Notes: a model not told the origin generated them from the sequence alone. Shown: positions 1-6,797, counted from the first letter of the stretch. The stretch: 45,836 nt of DNA from an uncultured Collinsella sp. (GCA_958403385.1 CATXXC010000017.1:1-45836); one strand, 5' to 3'. Numbers and translations are program-made.

Positions 1-49
1 CCGGTGCGGATCCGCGCAGCGGATGCGCGGAATCCTATACGCCGCACCA
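1..49 (+). repeat. tRNA-tail element, right end only (cut by window edge)
   Basis: This is the 3' part of the repeat seen complete at 341-480 and 766-905. It shows the end of the GAAGCCGG linker, hairpin III with its CGCGCAGCG loop, then a copy of the tRNA-Arg 3' tail (ATCCTATACGCCGCACCA). A terminator hairpin follows at 61-89 (AAGCCTCC, 6-nt loop, GGGGGCTT, T-rich tail). There is no D-arm or anticodon arm, so this is not a tRNA gene. A third tRNA-Arg gene may lie just left of the window; that is inference. Confidence 0.7.
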
Positions 50-100
50 ATTGAAATCGAAAGCCTCCTGCAACGGGGGCTTTTCTTTTATGCCACCGCT

Positions 101-131
101 GCATGGATTCGAACCTCGGTCGAGGCGCGAG
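101..131 (+). repeat. Left-end remnant of tRNA-tail element
   Basis: After the terminator at 61-89 the sequence GGATTCGAACC (reverse complement of a tRNA T-arm) and CCTCGGTCGAGGCGCG appear, as at the left ends of the full elements. The sequence then diverges into the AT-rich promoter region of the first tRNA-Arg. It looks like a truncated copy. Confidence 0.55.
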
Positions 132-172
132 TATCTTAATCATCACTTCGTAAAATTTTTCCAAATTGTCGC

Positions 173-201
173 TTGACCCATCGAGGGGTCACGTGCATAA
201 T
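173..201 (+). promoter_or_regulatory. Promoter of tRNA-Arg copy 1
   Basis: TTGACC at 173-178, a 17-bp spacer, then CATAAT at 196-201, 12 bp before the mature 5' end. The second tRNA-Arg copy has the same boxes with the same spacing, which supports the call. Confidence 0.75.
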
Positions 202-213
202 AATCCGTGCGTT

Positions 214-290
214 GCGGCGTTACCTCAGCTGGATAGAGGGTCTGACTACGAATCAGAACGTCATAGGTTCGAATCCTATACGCCGCACCA
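214..290 (+). tRNA. tRNA-Arg (anticodon ACG), copy 1
   Basis: A 77-nt cloverleaf with CCA encoded. Acceptor GCGGCGT pairs with ACGCCGC. The anticodon stem TCTGA/TCAGA encloses loop CTACGAA, giving anticodon ACG; the first A is presumably deaminated to inosine to read CGU/CGC/CGA. The T-arm contains GGTTCGAATCC. The sequence is identical to the copy at 639-715. A terminator hairpin follows at 301-328. Confidence 0.97.
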
Positions 291-300
291 ATTGAGCTTT

Positions 301-328
301 AAGCCTCCGGAAACGGGGGCTTTTCCTT
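301..328 (+). terminator. Terminator after tRNA-Arg copy 1
   Basis: AAGCCTCC and GGGGGCTT form an 8-bp stem with one T-G wobble, followed by TTTTCC. It lies 10 bp after the encoded CCA. Confidence 0.7.
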
Positions 329-340
329 TACGGGGGCATT

Positions 341-480
341 GCGGAGATTCGAACCTCGTTCGAGGCGCGAGCGTCAAGAAAACGCGGAGCGTTTTTAGCG
401 AGCGGGCGAGTCCGCCGACAGGCGGGCGAAGCCGGTGCGGATCCGCGCAGCGGATGCGCGGAATCCTATACGCCGCACCA
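341..480 (+). repeat. tRNA-tail element, Arg type, full copy with partly broken stem
   Basis: It starts with GATTCGAACC, the reverse complement of the T-arm core. Hairpin I follows at 366-404: its inner stem AAAACGC-GGA-GCGTTTT is intact, while two of the seven outer pairs (369/401 and 370/400) are lost. Then hairpin II (CCGCC-GACA-GGCGG), the linker GAAGCCGG, and hairpin III with loop CGCGCAGCG. It ends in a perfect copy of the tRNA-Arg tail including CCA (462-480) and its own terminator at 491-516. The tail is a duplicate, not a gene. The full analysis is in the findings. Confidence 0.7.
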
Positions 481-490
481 ATTGAATTTT

Positions 491-516
491 AAAGCCTCCG
501 GTAACGGAGGCTTTTC
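491..516 (+). terminator. Terminator after tail element
   Basis: AAAGCCTCCG, loop GTAA, CGGAGGCTTT: a perfect 10-bp stem followed by TCTTAT. It duplicates the arrangement found after the real tRNA. Confidence 0.7.
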
Positions 517-597
517 TTATATCGCGATGCGTCGAAGATCGCATCAAGTGGTCAAAATGAGTAAAAATCAAATTCAATAACTTTTTTTGAAAAACGC

Positions 598-626
598 TTG
601 ACCTTTATTCAGTCCATGTGCATAAT
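598..626 (+). promoter_or_regulatory. Promoter of tRNA-Arg copy 2
   Basis: TTGACC at 598-603, a 17-bp spacer, and CATAAT at 621-626, 12 bp upstream of the tRNA. The boxes match copy 1 but the spacer sequence differs. Confidence 0.75.
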
Positions 627-638
627 AATCAACAACTC

Positions 639-715
639 GCGGCGTTACCTCAGCTGGATAGAGGGTCTGACTACGAATCAGAACGTCATAGGTTCGAATC
701 CTATACGCCGCACCA
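639..715 (+). tRNA. tRNA-Arg (anticodon ACG), copy 2
   Basis: Identical over all 77 nt to the gene at 214-290, with encoded CCA at 713-715. It has its own promoter (598-626) and terminator (725-754), so the two genes are separate transcription units and not one tRNA operon. Confidence 0.97.
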
Positions 716-724
716 TTTGAGATT

Positions 725-754
725 AAAGCTCCCGGCAACGGGGGCTTTTCTTTT
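725..754 (+). terminator. Terminator after tRNA-Arg copy 2
   Basis: AAAGCTCCCG, loop GCAA, CGGGGGCTTT, then TTCTTTT. The same hairpin is repeated exactly at 915-944 after the duplicated tail. Confidence 0.75.
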
Positions 755-765
755 ACGTAAACACT

Positions 766-905
766 GCATGGATTCGAACCTCGGTCGAGGCGCGGGCGTA
801 AAGAAAACGCGGAGCGTTTTTAGCCCGCGGACGAGTCCGCCGGCAGGCGGGCGAAGCCGGTGCGGATCCGCACAGCGGATGCGCGGAATCCTATACGCCG
901 CAACA
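766..905 (+). repeat. tRNA-tail element, Arg type, best preserved copy
   Basis: The order is: anti-T-arm GGATTCGAACC; hairpin I with outer stem CGCGGGC/GCCCGCG (791-797/823-829), inner stem AAAACGC/GCGTTTT (804-810/814-820) and asymmetric internal loop GTAAAG/TA; hairpin II CCGCC-GGCA-GGCGG (837-850); GAAGCCGG (853-860); hairpin III (862-884) with 9-nt loop CGCACAGCG; then the tRNA-Arg tail, whose CCA has mutated to ACA (903-905). A terminator identical to that of the real tRNA follows. Confidence 0.75.
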
Positions 906-914
906 TTTGAGATT

Positions 915-944
915 AAAGCTCCCGGCAACGGGGGCTTTTCTTTT
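915..944 (+). terminator. Terminator after tail element copy
   Basis: Exact duplicate of the hairpin at 725-754, showing that the repeated block includes the tRNA tail plus its terminator. Confidence 0.7.
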
Positions 945-954
945 AGGCGGACGC

Positions 955-975
955 CGCATGGGCTCGAGCCTCGGT
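955..975 (+). repeat. Degenerate left end of another tail element
   Basis: GCCGCATGGGCTCGAGCC resembles the left end GCATGGATTCGAACC, placed again just after a terminator. The rest of the element is missing and the upstream region of the next gene follows. Confidence 0.4.
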
Positions 976-1078
976 CAAAGGGGACTATTTCTCATCGACT
1001 CGTGTAAGATTTCGAGTATGCGCCTCGGTGAGCCCGTGGCGCGCTCTTTCTTTAGACGACCGATCAGGGTGATATTTC

Positions 1079-3520
1079 GTGGCAGAGCGTCCGACATACA
1101 AGCTCAGGTTTCTTGATCCCAAAAAGCGCTTTCCGGCCATGCCCGAGCAGCCTGCGGGACGCTCGTATGGCGTGGTTTGGAAGCTCTTTGGCGAGGACCC
1201 GCATGAATCATGCTATGTCGTCGAATTCGTCGGCAAAAGTCATGTGTCGCTTTTGGGCTACGTGAGCGTTTCGGGTGAGGTCTATAAGGTGGACCGTCCC
1301 GTTAACGAAGTATCGCTGCCCGACGATCCCGACATGCAGCTGATTCTTGACGAGTCCGATTCCAACATCGGTGAGATTGCAGTCAGGGGTACCGATGGGA
1401 CGATGCGCTCCCGGGCGCGAGTCATCGGCTCTCCCGAAGGCACCATGCGCGAACAATCCGATCGCGAGACGTGGAATTCGACGCGCAGCCTTCGCTACGG
1501 CGAGTTCATGGCCTCGATGTTCTTGCGTTACGTGATATTCGCCGATTCTGAAAACGCTGTCTCAGACACGGCAGGCGGCGACGGCCTCGACGAGGGTATG
1601 AAAAATGCTGTCGACAAAATCAAACTTGTAAAACTCCCCGAGCCGGTTGAGGTACTGCTGGGTTTTGATTCCACGCCGCTGCCCGATGCAATCGAAACGT
1701 TGCTCTACCGCATTGACCATACAGATAATCCAAGTGGCATTGAGCGCTATGCCGCCGCCCTTATGAGCGAAATTGACTTGCCCCGCCTGCGCACCATCGC
1801 CGCCAAGTTCGAGATGAGCCTGGCTCGCATCGATCGCTCAAAGCTGTTCTATCTCAATTTTGATCGTAGTCTGCTAGACCAGGACGAGATTGACACGCTG
1901 CTCGCCATCGAGTGCCGTCTCAACCGCCTCTCCGGCATCCTTGAGCGCATCGGGGCTGGATTGGCCCCTGCGGCATCCTCGCCGAGCCTTGAGGGCTGCG
2001 CGCTCTTTGATGCGTGGCATATCGCCAAGACGACCAACGATGTTCCCCGACTGCTCGATGCGGCCTCGAGCGATAACCCGTGGGGCAAACCGGGTACGGT
2101 GGCTTGCCAGCCGGGCGGTGAGTGGGATGTGCGTACCCGCTTCGCGCGTATCGTCGAGGCACTTAACGTTGTCACACGGCTCGACTATACCTATCGGGCA
2201 AACGTTGCCGAGGGGATTATGCTCGTTCGGTTTGGGCACTCTGTCGTGAATGCCATGCCGCAACGTGAATACGACGCTCAAGATGACGCCTGGCGCGAGC
2301 TGGAAGAGGACACGCGTGCGATCTGGGCCGCGGAGCACGATGCGCGCGTGGCACTCACGCTTGCGGCAGCGTGTTTTGCCGCGGGCACCTGCATCACGCG
2401 CTGCTATGTGCAGATTGCTGCTCCCGACAGTGAGCAGGGCGAGCGCGTTGTCGCAACGTATTTCTTTGGGCGCGCGGCCTATCTGGCCGATTGCGTGCCT
2501 GTCGCCAAGGATCTTGAGAGCATGGACATGGACGATATGCCGTGCAAGCGTGTGCTTGAGGCGTATGAGTCAACCGCTCCGGAGACGATTGAGCCTGCGG
2601 AGGTTCATGCTCGTCCGCGTGATGACCATCGCACGCTGCCGCCGGCGCTGCGCGATCTGCTGCTTGCCGATACGGCTGACGAGTTGGAGGTCATGGAAGA
2701 GGACGACGACCCATACGTGGCCCGCGTTGTTGAATTGCGCGAGCAGGCAAAAGTCGACCGTACAGGTGCCTTTGAAGGCTTTTCCCGTCTTGTCGAGGAG
2801 TTGGAGGCTAAGTGCGCCGTCGCCGAGCTTTTGGCGACAGGTCCGGTTCAAACGCAGTTTTGCGATAACCAGCTGGTGCGCATGGTGCTACCGGTGTTGG
2901 AAGAAGACCGCTCTGTGCGAATCCTTCGTGCGCCCGATGCGCTGTACTTTGCCCAGCACGAGATCTGCAGCTTTTACGCCGAGCAAGAGGACTTTGAACG
3001 AGCGCTGCCCGAGGTGCGCCATCTTTACGATCTGGCGCGCTCGTCCATGCAATCGCACTTTGCGCTCATCAACGTGCTTGCGCGTCTGGAGCGCTTTGAC
3101 GAGATTATCGAGGTGGCGCGCCACGGCCTACGTATTGCCAGCGATCGTTCTGCAATCGGCTACCTGTTCTATCGCTTGGCGTTTGCCTATTGGAATTGCG
3201 ATCAGCTCGACCTGGCGCTGGCTTGTTACCGTCTCGTGCCGCGCGGCGAGGAGTCGGGCAGTAGCGCGCTGGAAGAAATGCAGGGCCTTATGAACGAGAT
3301 GGGCGTTAGCGAGCCTCCGACGTTCGAGGAAGCGGTCGAGACTATCCGCAAGGCTGGACTTGAGTTGCCGCCAGTGTCCGCCGTGACGAATCAGCTGGCA
3401 GATGCCGCTGTGCAACTGGTCGACAACGGCTTCTTTTTCCTGGCACGCGGTTGCATCTTCCAAATGTGGCGCACCATGGGCAACGACGAGCTCGGCTCCC
3501 TCAACCGCTCGCTGGGGTAG
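1079..3520 (+). CDS. Large hypothetical protein with TPR-like C-terminal part
   Basis: An 813-residue, acidic, apparently cytoplasmic protein; no signal peptide or membrane segment was seen. GTG start with AGGGTG a few bases upstream. I do not recognise the N-terminal 550 residues. Roughly residues 620-740 read as helical repeats of tetratricopeptide type (for example YAEQEDFERALPEVRHLY, and a later segment with AYWNCDQLDLALACY), suggesting protein-protein contacts. Codon use matches the neighbours. It stands alone between the tRNA-Arg cluster and the AAA-type ATPase, about 160 bp before that gene and on the same strand, so co-transcription is possible but unproven. No function is assigned. 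Confidence 0.8.
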   Translation: MAERPTYKLRFLDPKKRFPAMPEQPAGRSYGVVWKLFGEDPHESCYVVEFVGKSHVSLLGYVSVSGEVYKVDRPVNEVSLPDDPDMQLILDESDSNIGEIAVRGTDGTMRSRARVIGSPEGTMREQSDRETWNSTRSLRYGEFMASMFLRYVIFADSENAVSDTAGGDGLDEGMKNAVDKIKLVKLPEPVEVLLGFDSTPLPDAIETLLYRIDHTDNPSGIERYAAALMSEIDLPRLRTIAAKFEMSLARIDRSKLFYLNFDRSLLDQDEIDTLLAIECRLNRLSGILERIGAGLAPAASSPSLEGCALFDAWHIAKTTNDVPRLLDAASSDNPWGKPGTVACQPGGEWDVRTRFARIVEALNVVTRLDYTYRANVAEGIMLVRFGHSVVNAMPQREYDAQDDAWRELEEDTRAIWAAEHDARVALTLAAACFAAGTCITRCYVQIAAPDSEQGERVVATYFFGRAAYLADCVPVAKDLESMDMDDMPCKRVLEAYESTAPETIEPAEVHARPRDDHRTLPPALRDLLLADTADELEVMEEDDDPYVARVVELREQAKVDRTGAFEGFSRLVEELEAKCAVAELLATGPVQTQFCDNQLVRMVLPVLEEDRSVRILRAPDALYFAQHEICSFYAEQEDFERALPEVRHLYDLARSSMQSHFALINVLARLERFDEIIEVARHGLRIASDRSAIGYLFYRLAFAYWNCDQLDLALACYRLVPRGEESGSSALEEMQGLMNEMGVSEPPTFEEAVETIRKAGLELPPVSAVTNQLADAAVQLVDNGFFFLARGCIFQMWRTMGNDELGSLNRSLG

Positions 3521-3609
3521 GGGCGATATAGAGGGGCCGCACCGCGCTATTTGTATCGGCGCGGGCGGGAGGACCCGACAGAATCGGTAAGGCATAAAGC
3601 CGCCGAGCC

Positions 3610-3668
3610 TGCTAAAACTGTTAAACTCTGCTAAAGTTGCTAAACTTTGTTAAAGTTGTTAAAACTGG
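3610..3668 (+). promoter_or_regulatory. Helically phased TGYTAAA repeats upstream of ATPase gene
   Basis: Six copies of TGCTAAA or TGTTAAA start at 3610, 3619, 3629, 3638, 3648 and 3657, so the spacing alternates 9, 10, 9, 10, 9 bp. The block ends 13 bp before the start codon, just ahead of the GAGGAGG ribosome site. Repeats at about one helical turn suggest cooperative protein binding. A similar block precedes the paralogue (45711-45760). Confidence 0.6.
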
Positions 3669-3681
3669 CAGAGGAGGTCGA

Positions 3682-4764
3682 ATGTCAAAAGCTATTAATC
3701 CCTTTAAGCCAACAGCGGGCATGAATCCACCTGAGCTTATCGGACGCGACGCTGTTTTGGATGACTTTGCCGAAGCTCTTGAGAATGGCCCTGGTGCCCC
3801 CGATCGACTCATGCGCATCTCGGGTGTCCGAGGCACGGGTAAAACGGTGCTCCTCAACGCATTGGGCGATCTTGCGCGCAAAAAAGGATTCGAGGTTGTC
3901 GACGTCGCCTCAAATGCCGGTTTTTGCGACAGAATTCTCGAGGCTCTGCAGCGAAATGTTCGTCTTGCATCAATGTCGATTTCCCCATCGATTTTAGGAG
4001 TCAGCCTTGGCTCCGTAGAGCTGTCGAAGTCAGCCTCTCATCTGGGGGAGGCGATGTACGATGCCGCGAAGCGAGGTGGTTTGCTCATCACACTCGATGA
4101 GATTCAGGACGCCTCAACTGAGGAAATGCGCGAGCTGGGTAATGAAATGCAGCTCTTGATTCGCCAAGGGGCGAATGTCGCCTTTGCATTCGCTGGTTTG
4201 CCAACCTCGGTGGATGGCGTGGTGGTGGATGATACGTTGACGTTCCTTCAGAGGGCGAAGCATATCGAGCTCACGCGGCTTTCAGATTTTGAAGTCGGCG
4301 GATCGTTTGAGGATACGATGAGGCGTGCGGGCAAGGAACTCGACGAAGGCGTTGCTGAGCTTTTAACAAAGGCTTCGGCAGGCTATCCCTTTATGGTCCA
4401 GTTGGTCGGATATTACGCTTGGCAGGTTGCTGCGCGCAGCGGGTCGGAGAGCGTGAGTGAAGAGGCGGCTCGCAAGGGTGTCCAGGCGGCTCTTGATAGT
4501 TTCAATGCCATGGTGATTGCCCCCGCGCTGCGCAGGGTGTCGGAGCGGCAGTTTCAATATCTCGCGGCGATGGCGCAATGCGAAGGCGGCGAGATTACGA
4601 ACGGTGATATTGCCAAAAAGATGGGATTGCCGGCGAATAAAGTCGGGTCGTATCGCAAACGTCTGATCGATACGGGACTGATTGAGCCTGCCGGCTACGG
4701 CTGTGTTTCGTTTGCAATTCCGTACATGCGCGATTATCTGTTGGAGACCATTCGAGCGGACTAA
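3682..4764 (+). CDS. AAA-type ATPase with C-terminal winged helix (paralogue 1)
   Basis: 360 residues. The start is ATG 3682, because GAGGAGG lies 4 bases upstream; a longer reading from 3637 would begin inside the repeat block. Walker A GVRGTGKT at residues 48-55, Walker B LLITLDEIQD at about 133-142, a sensor-like stretch AFAFAGLP near 163, and a C-terminal helix-turn-helix/winged helix (GDIAKKMGLPANKVGSYRK and on). This architecture matches the archaeal-type ATPase/ORC-like STAND group found in many gut bacteria; the family's role is not established. A clear paralogue lies at 44598-45689 with the same NPFKPTAG start, the same P-loop and the same FAIPYMRDYL ending. It may bind the repeats directly upstream (inference). 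Confidence 0.85.
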   Translation: MSKAINPFKPTAGMNPPELIGRDAVLDDFAEALENGPGAPDRLMRISGVRGTGKTVLLNALGDLARKKGFEVVDVASNAGFCDRILEALQRNVRLASMSISPSILGVSLGSVELSKSASHLGEAMYDAAKRGGLLITLDEIQDASTEEMRELGNEMQLLIRQGANVAFAFAGLPTSVDGVVVDDTLTFLQRAKHIELTRLSDFEVGGSFEDTMRRAGKELDEGVAELLTKASAGYPFMVQLVGYYAWQVAARSGSESVSEEAARKGVQAALDSFNAMVIAPALRRVSERQFQYLAAMAQCEGGEITNGDIAKKMGLPANKVGSYRKRLIDTGLIEPAGYGCVSFAIPYMRDYLLETIRAD

Positions 4765-4810
4765 TAAAGACTGGAGGCATCGACGCCGCCGCTGTGGTTG
4801 CCCCCGCATC

Positions 4811-4954
4811 TTTGTCTCAATCTGTAACATCTAGAGGGGATTACGGCATGCAGGTGTTTCAGATTGAGACATTTGCGGATGGCGCTGACTGTTTGTCTAA
4901 ATCTGTAACATCTGGACGAAGATTCGGCCTGTAACTGTTACAAATTGAGATGAT
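4811..4954. repeat. Two tandem hairpins built from a repeated 19-mer
   Basis: The motif TGTCTCAATCTGTAACATC occurs four times with small changes: + at 4813 and 4894, reversed at about 4857-4872 and 4936-4951. Each + copy faces a reversed copy, so two hairpins lie side by side between the ATPase gene and tRNA-Ser. No T-tract follows, so they do not look like simple terminators. Function unknown. Confidence 0.6.
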
Positions 4955-5001
4955 TGGCTGAGACGTCTACTGGCAAATCGGAATCGCTCCAAAATTCCCC
5001 C

Positions 5002-5030
5002 TTGCCCATCCTTGGCTGTTTGGTTACTAT
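5002..5030 (+). promoter_or_regulatory. Promoter of tRNA-Ser
   Basis: TTGCCC at 5002-5007, a 17-bp spacer, and TACTAT at 5025-5030, about 15 bp before the mature tRNA 5' end. Confidence 0.6.
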
Positions 5031-5044
5031 AGAACGGCTGTTAC

Positions 5045-5135
5045 GGAGAGCTGACCGAGAGGCCGAAGGTGCTCGCCTGCTAAGCGAGTATGCCCCAAAA
5101 GGGCATCTGGGGTTCGAATCCCCAGCTCTCCGCCA
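5045..5135 (+). tRNA. tRNA-Ser (anticodon GCT)
   Basis: A 91-nt class II tRNA with a long variable arm and encoded CCA (5133-5135). Acceptor GGAGAGC pairs with GCTCTCC and the discriminator is G. Anticodon stem CTCGC/GCGAG encloses loop CTGCTAA, so the anticodon is GCT and it reads AGC/AGU. The variable arm is TGCCCC-AAAA-GGGCA. The T-arm is GGGGTTCGAATCCCC. A terminator follows at about 5151-5175. Confidence 0.97.
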
Positions 5136-5150
5136 GTAAGACTTTAAAGA

Positions 5151-5175
5151 AGGGTTCCGAAAGGGGCCCTTTTTT
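5151..5175 (+). terminator. Terminator after tRNA-Ser
   Basis: AAGGGTTCC, loop GAAA, GGGGCCCTT, then a T-run. Two of nine pairs are T-G, as expected if the + strand is transcribed. Confidence 0.75.
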
Positions 5176-5189
5176 AGTTGAACCACGTT

Positions 5190-5325
5190 AGCTGGGGATT
5201 CGAACCCGAGAGGGCACGGGCGTTAAGCAAACGCGAAAGCGTTTGTAGCCCGTGGGAGAAAAGCTGCCAGGCTTTGAAGCCGGAGGGCATGCGCAGCGTG
5301 CCCGGACATCCCCAGCTCTCCGCCA
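5190..5325 (+). repeat. tRNA-tail element, Ser type
   Basis: The left end AGCTGGGGATTCGAACCC (5190-5207) is an exact inverted copy of 18 nt of the tRNA-Ser T-arm and acceptor. Hairpin I: outer stem CACGGGC/GCCCGTG (5215-5221/5248-5254), inner stem CAAACGC/GCGTTTG (5228-5234/5239-5245), internal loop GTTAAG/TA. Hairpin II: AAAGC/GCTTT (5260-5275). Linker GAAGCCGG (5276-5283). Hairpin III: GGGCA/TGCCC with loop TGCGCAGCG (5285-5303). It ends with a copy of the tRNA-Ser tail (5309-5325, ...CTCTCCGCCA). TCCCCAGCT at 5309-5317 can pair with the left end, closing the whole element. Confidence 0.75.
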
Positions 5326-5336
5326 GTACGAATTTG

Positions 5337-5367
5337 AAGAAGGGTCCCATTTGGGGCCCTTTTTTAT
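5337..5367 (+). terminator. Terminator after Ser-type tail element
   Basis: AAGGGTCCC, loop ATTT, GGGGCCCTT, T-run. It has the same stem layout as the terminator of tRNA-Ser with a different loop. A further anti-T-arm left end (GGCTGGGGATTCGAACCC, 5380-5397) follows. Confidence 0.7.
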
Positions 5368-5379
5368 TATCAAGAATGG

Positions 5380-5397
5380 CGGCTGGGGATTCGAACC
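5380..5397 (+). repeat. Solitary left end (anti-T-arm) of a tail element
   Basis: CTGGGGATTCGAACCC is repeated after the second terminator, with no hairpin cluster behind it. The next bases belong to the carboxypeptidase terminator. It mirrors the solitary left ends in the tRNA-Arg region. Confidence 0.5.
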
Positions 5398-5402
5398 CTC
5401 AA

Positions 5403-5432
5403 AAAGGAGGCATCCTTTCGGACGCCTCCTTT
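5403..5432 (-). terminator. Terminator of D-Ala-D-Ala carboxypeptidase gene
   Basis: AAAGGAGGC and GCCTCCTTT form a 9-bp stem. On the - strand it is followed by a T-run, and it lies 24 bp past the stop codon of the gene at 5457. Confidence 0.8.
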
Positions 5433-5456
5433 CAGTGGACTTATTATTCTTGCGCC

Positions 5457-6797
5457 CTACATCTCAGGAGCCTTGGCTACGGTCTCGCTCTCTGCCGCAA
5501 GTGGGCGGTTGTCGATGCGGCGGCCCAAGCGATCGAGCTTCACGAGCAGCCATTCAATGGGATTCGGCCCTGCGCCTTCCTCGTCGGCAACCAGGTCCAT
5601 GACGGCGATCTTGGTGCCGGCCTGCTTGAGTGTAACGCTGCCCACCTTGTCGCCCACATGCACCGTGCCCGAAAGATCGTCGTAGCTAACCTTTTCGGTC
5701 ACCTCGCCGGCAAGAGAAAACACGGTCGCTTGCGCCGTGGGATCGGCGAGCGTGGCGTCGATTGTCTTATCCGTCCAGTCGGTTTGACTAATGCGCGCCA
5801 TAAGCGGGTTGCCGTTGGCGGTCTTTTCTTGCGTGTTGGCGATTGCGACCGTCACCTTGTGGTCGTAGTACCAGTTGGCAAGGGTGGCGGTATCGGTAAA
5901 GCGCTGATCGGTGGTGGTGGAGTTCAAAATAACGGTGTAGATCTCGTCGCCGTCGCGGTTGTAGGCGCTCGTAAAGCAATAGCCCGCGTCGTCGGTGGTG
6001 CCGGTCTTGCCGCCGATGTTGCCATCTTGGCCCAGCAAATAGTTATGCGTGTCCATGGAATGCGAATGGTCGGTGCCGTCGGCGCCCGTGACTTCGATCC
6101 AGGAATCCTCGCTCGCTACGACCTCGCGGATCGTGTCGTTTTTCATGGCCTCCTGCATCATCAGCGCTACGTCGTGTGCGGTTGAGTGCATATTGCCAGC
6201 CCACTCATCAAAGTCCAGACCATGCGGGTTTTCAAAAAGCGTACCGGTGCAGCCGAGCTTCTTAGCGCGCTCGTTCATGGCCTTCACAAATGTGGCCTCG
6301 GCGTCTTTGGTCTTAGGGTCGATTTTCTTGCCCACATATTCGGCGAGCACGATGGCGGCGTCGTTGCCCGAGGGAATCATCAGGCCGCGCAGTGCCTGCT
6401 CCACGGTAAGCTCGTCGCCTTCGAGCAAGCCGGCGGTCGAATTACCCACGGTGGCTGCGGCGTTGCTCACCGTGACCTTCTCGTCCATCTTGCAATTCTC
6501 GACGGTTAGGATTGCGGTTATGACCTTGGTGATCGAGGCAATCTTGACCTGCTCATCGGCGCCGCGCCCATAGTAGACGGTGCCGTCTTTGCCCATGACG
6601 AGGGCATTGGTCGCATCGATATCGGGCAGGTTTTCGGCCGTGATGCCGCGCGCATCGGCGGTTTTGCCGCAAACATTGTCGGTCGTGAGCACTTGGGCGC
6701 CGGCGACGGTGGGCGCGCCAGCGGCAAGGGCGATAGCGCAGACAAAGCCGGCGGCAAGCTGGGCTGAGCGCTTTGCAAAAGAGGTGAGGGACTTCAC
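5457..6797 (-). CDS. dacA: D-alanyl-D-alanine carboxypeptidase (peptidase S11)
   Basis: Exported penicillin-binding protein that trims the terminal D-Ala from peptidoglycan stem peptides. With the GTG start at 6797 (446 residues) the N-terminus is a normal signal peptide: charged SLTSFAKRS, a hydrophobic core, then VAGAQ near residues 31-35. Active-site motifs are in order: SITK at 88-91 (nucleophile Ser88), SGN at 143-145, KTG at 264-266. The C-terminal part fits the beta-rich PBP5 tail domain. No clear membrane anchor was seen at the end. A longer reading from ATG 6866 is possible but would run through a TATACT box at 6842-6837 that looks like the promoter. The ribosome site is weak for either start. 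Divergent from the two-component genes at 6995. Confidence 0.92.
   Translation of the reverse strand: MKSLTSFAKRSAQLAAGFVCAIALAAGAPTVAGAQVLTTDNVCGKTADARGITAENLPDIDATNALVMGKDGTVYYGRGADEQVKIASITKVITAILTVENCKMDEKVTVSNAAATVGNSTAGLLEGDELTVEQALRGLMIPSGNDAAIVLAEYVGKKIDPKTKDAEATFVKAMNERAKKLGCTGTLFENPHGLDFDEWAGNMHSTAHDVALMMQEAMKNDTIREVVASEDSWIEVTGADGTDHSHSMDTHNYLLGQDGNIGGKTGTTDDAGYCFTSAYNRDGDEIYTVILNSTTTDQRFTDTATLANWYYDHKVTVAIANTQEKTANGNPLMARISQTDWTDKTIDATLADPTAQATVFSLAGEVTEKVSYDDLSGTVHVGDKVGSVTLKQAGTKIAVMDLVADEEGAGPNPIEWLLVKLDRLGRRIDNRPLAAESETVAKAPEM

Noticed and set aside
462..480. tRNA 3' tails with CCA at 1-49, 462-480, 888-905 and 5309-5325 as extra tRNA genes
   Set aside because: They lack the 5' acceptor strand, D-arm and anticodon arm; what precedes them is the hairpin cluster of the tail element.
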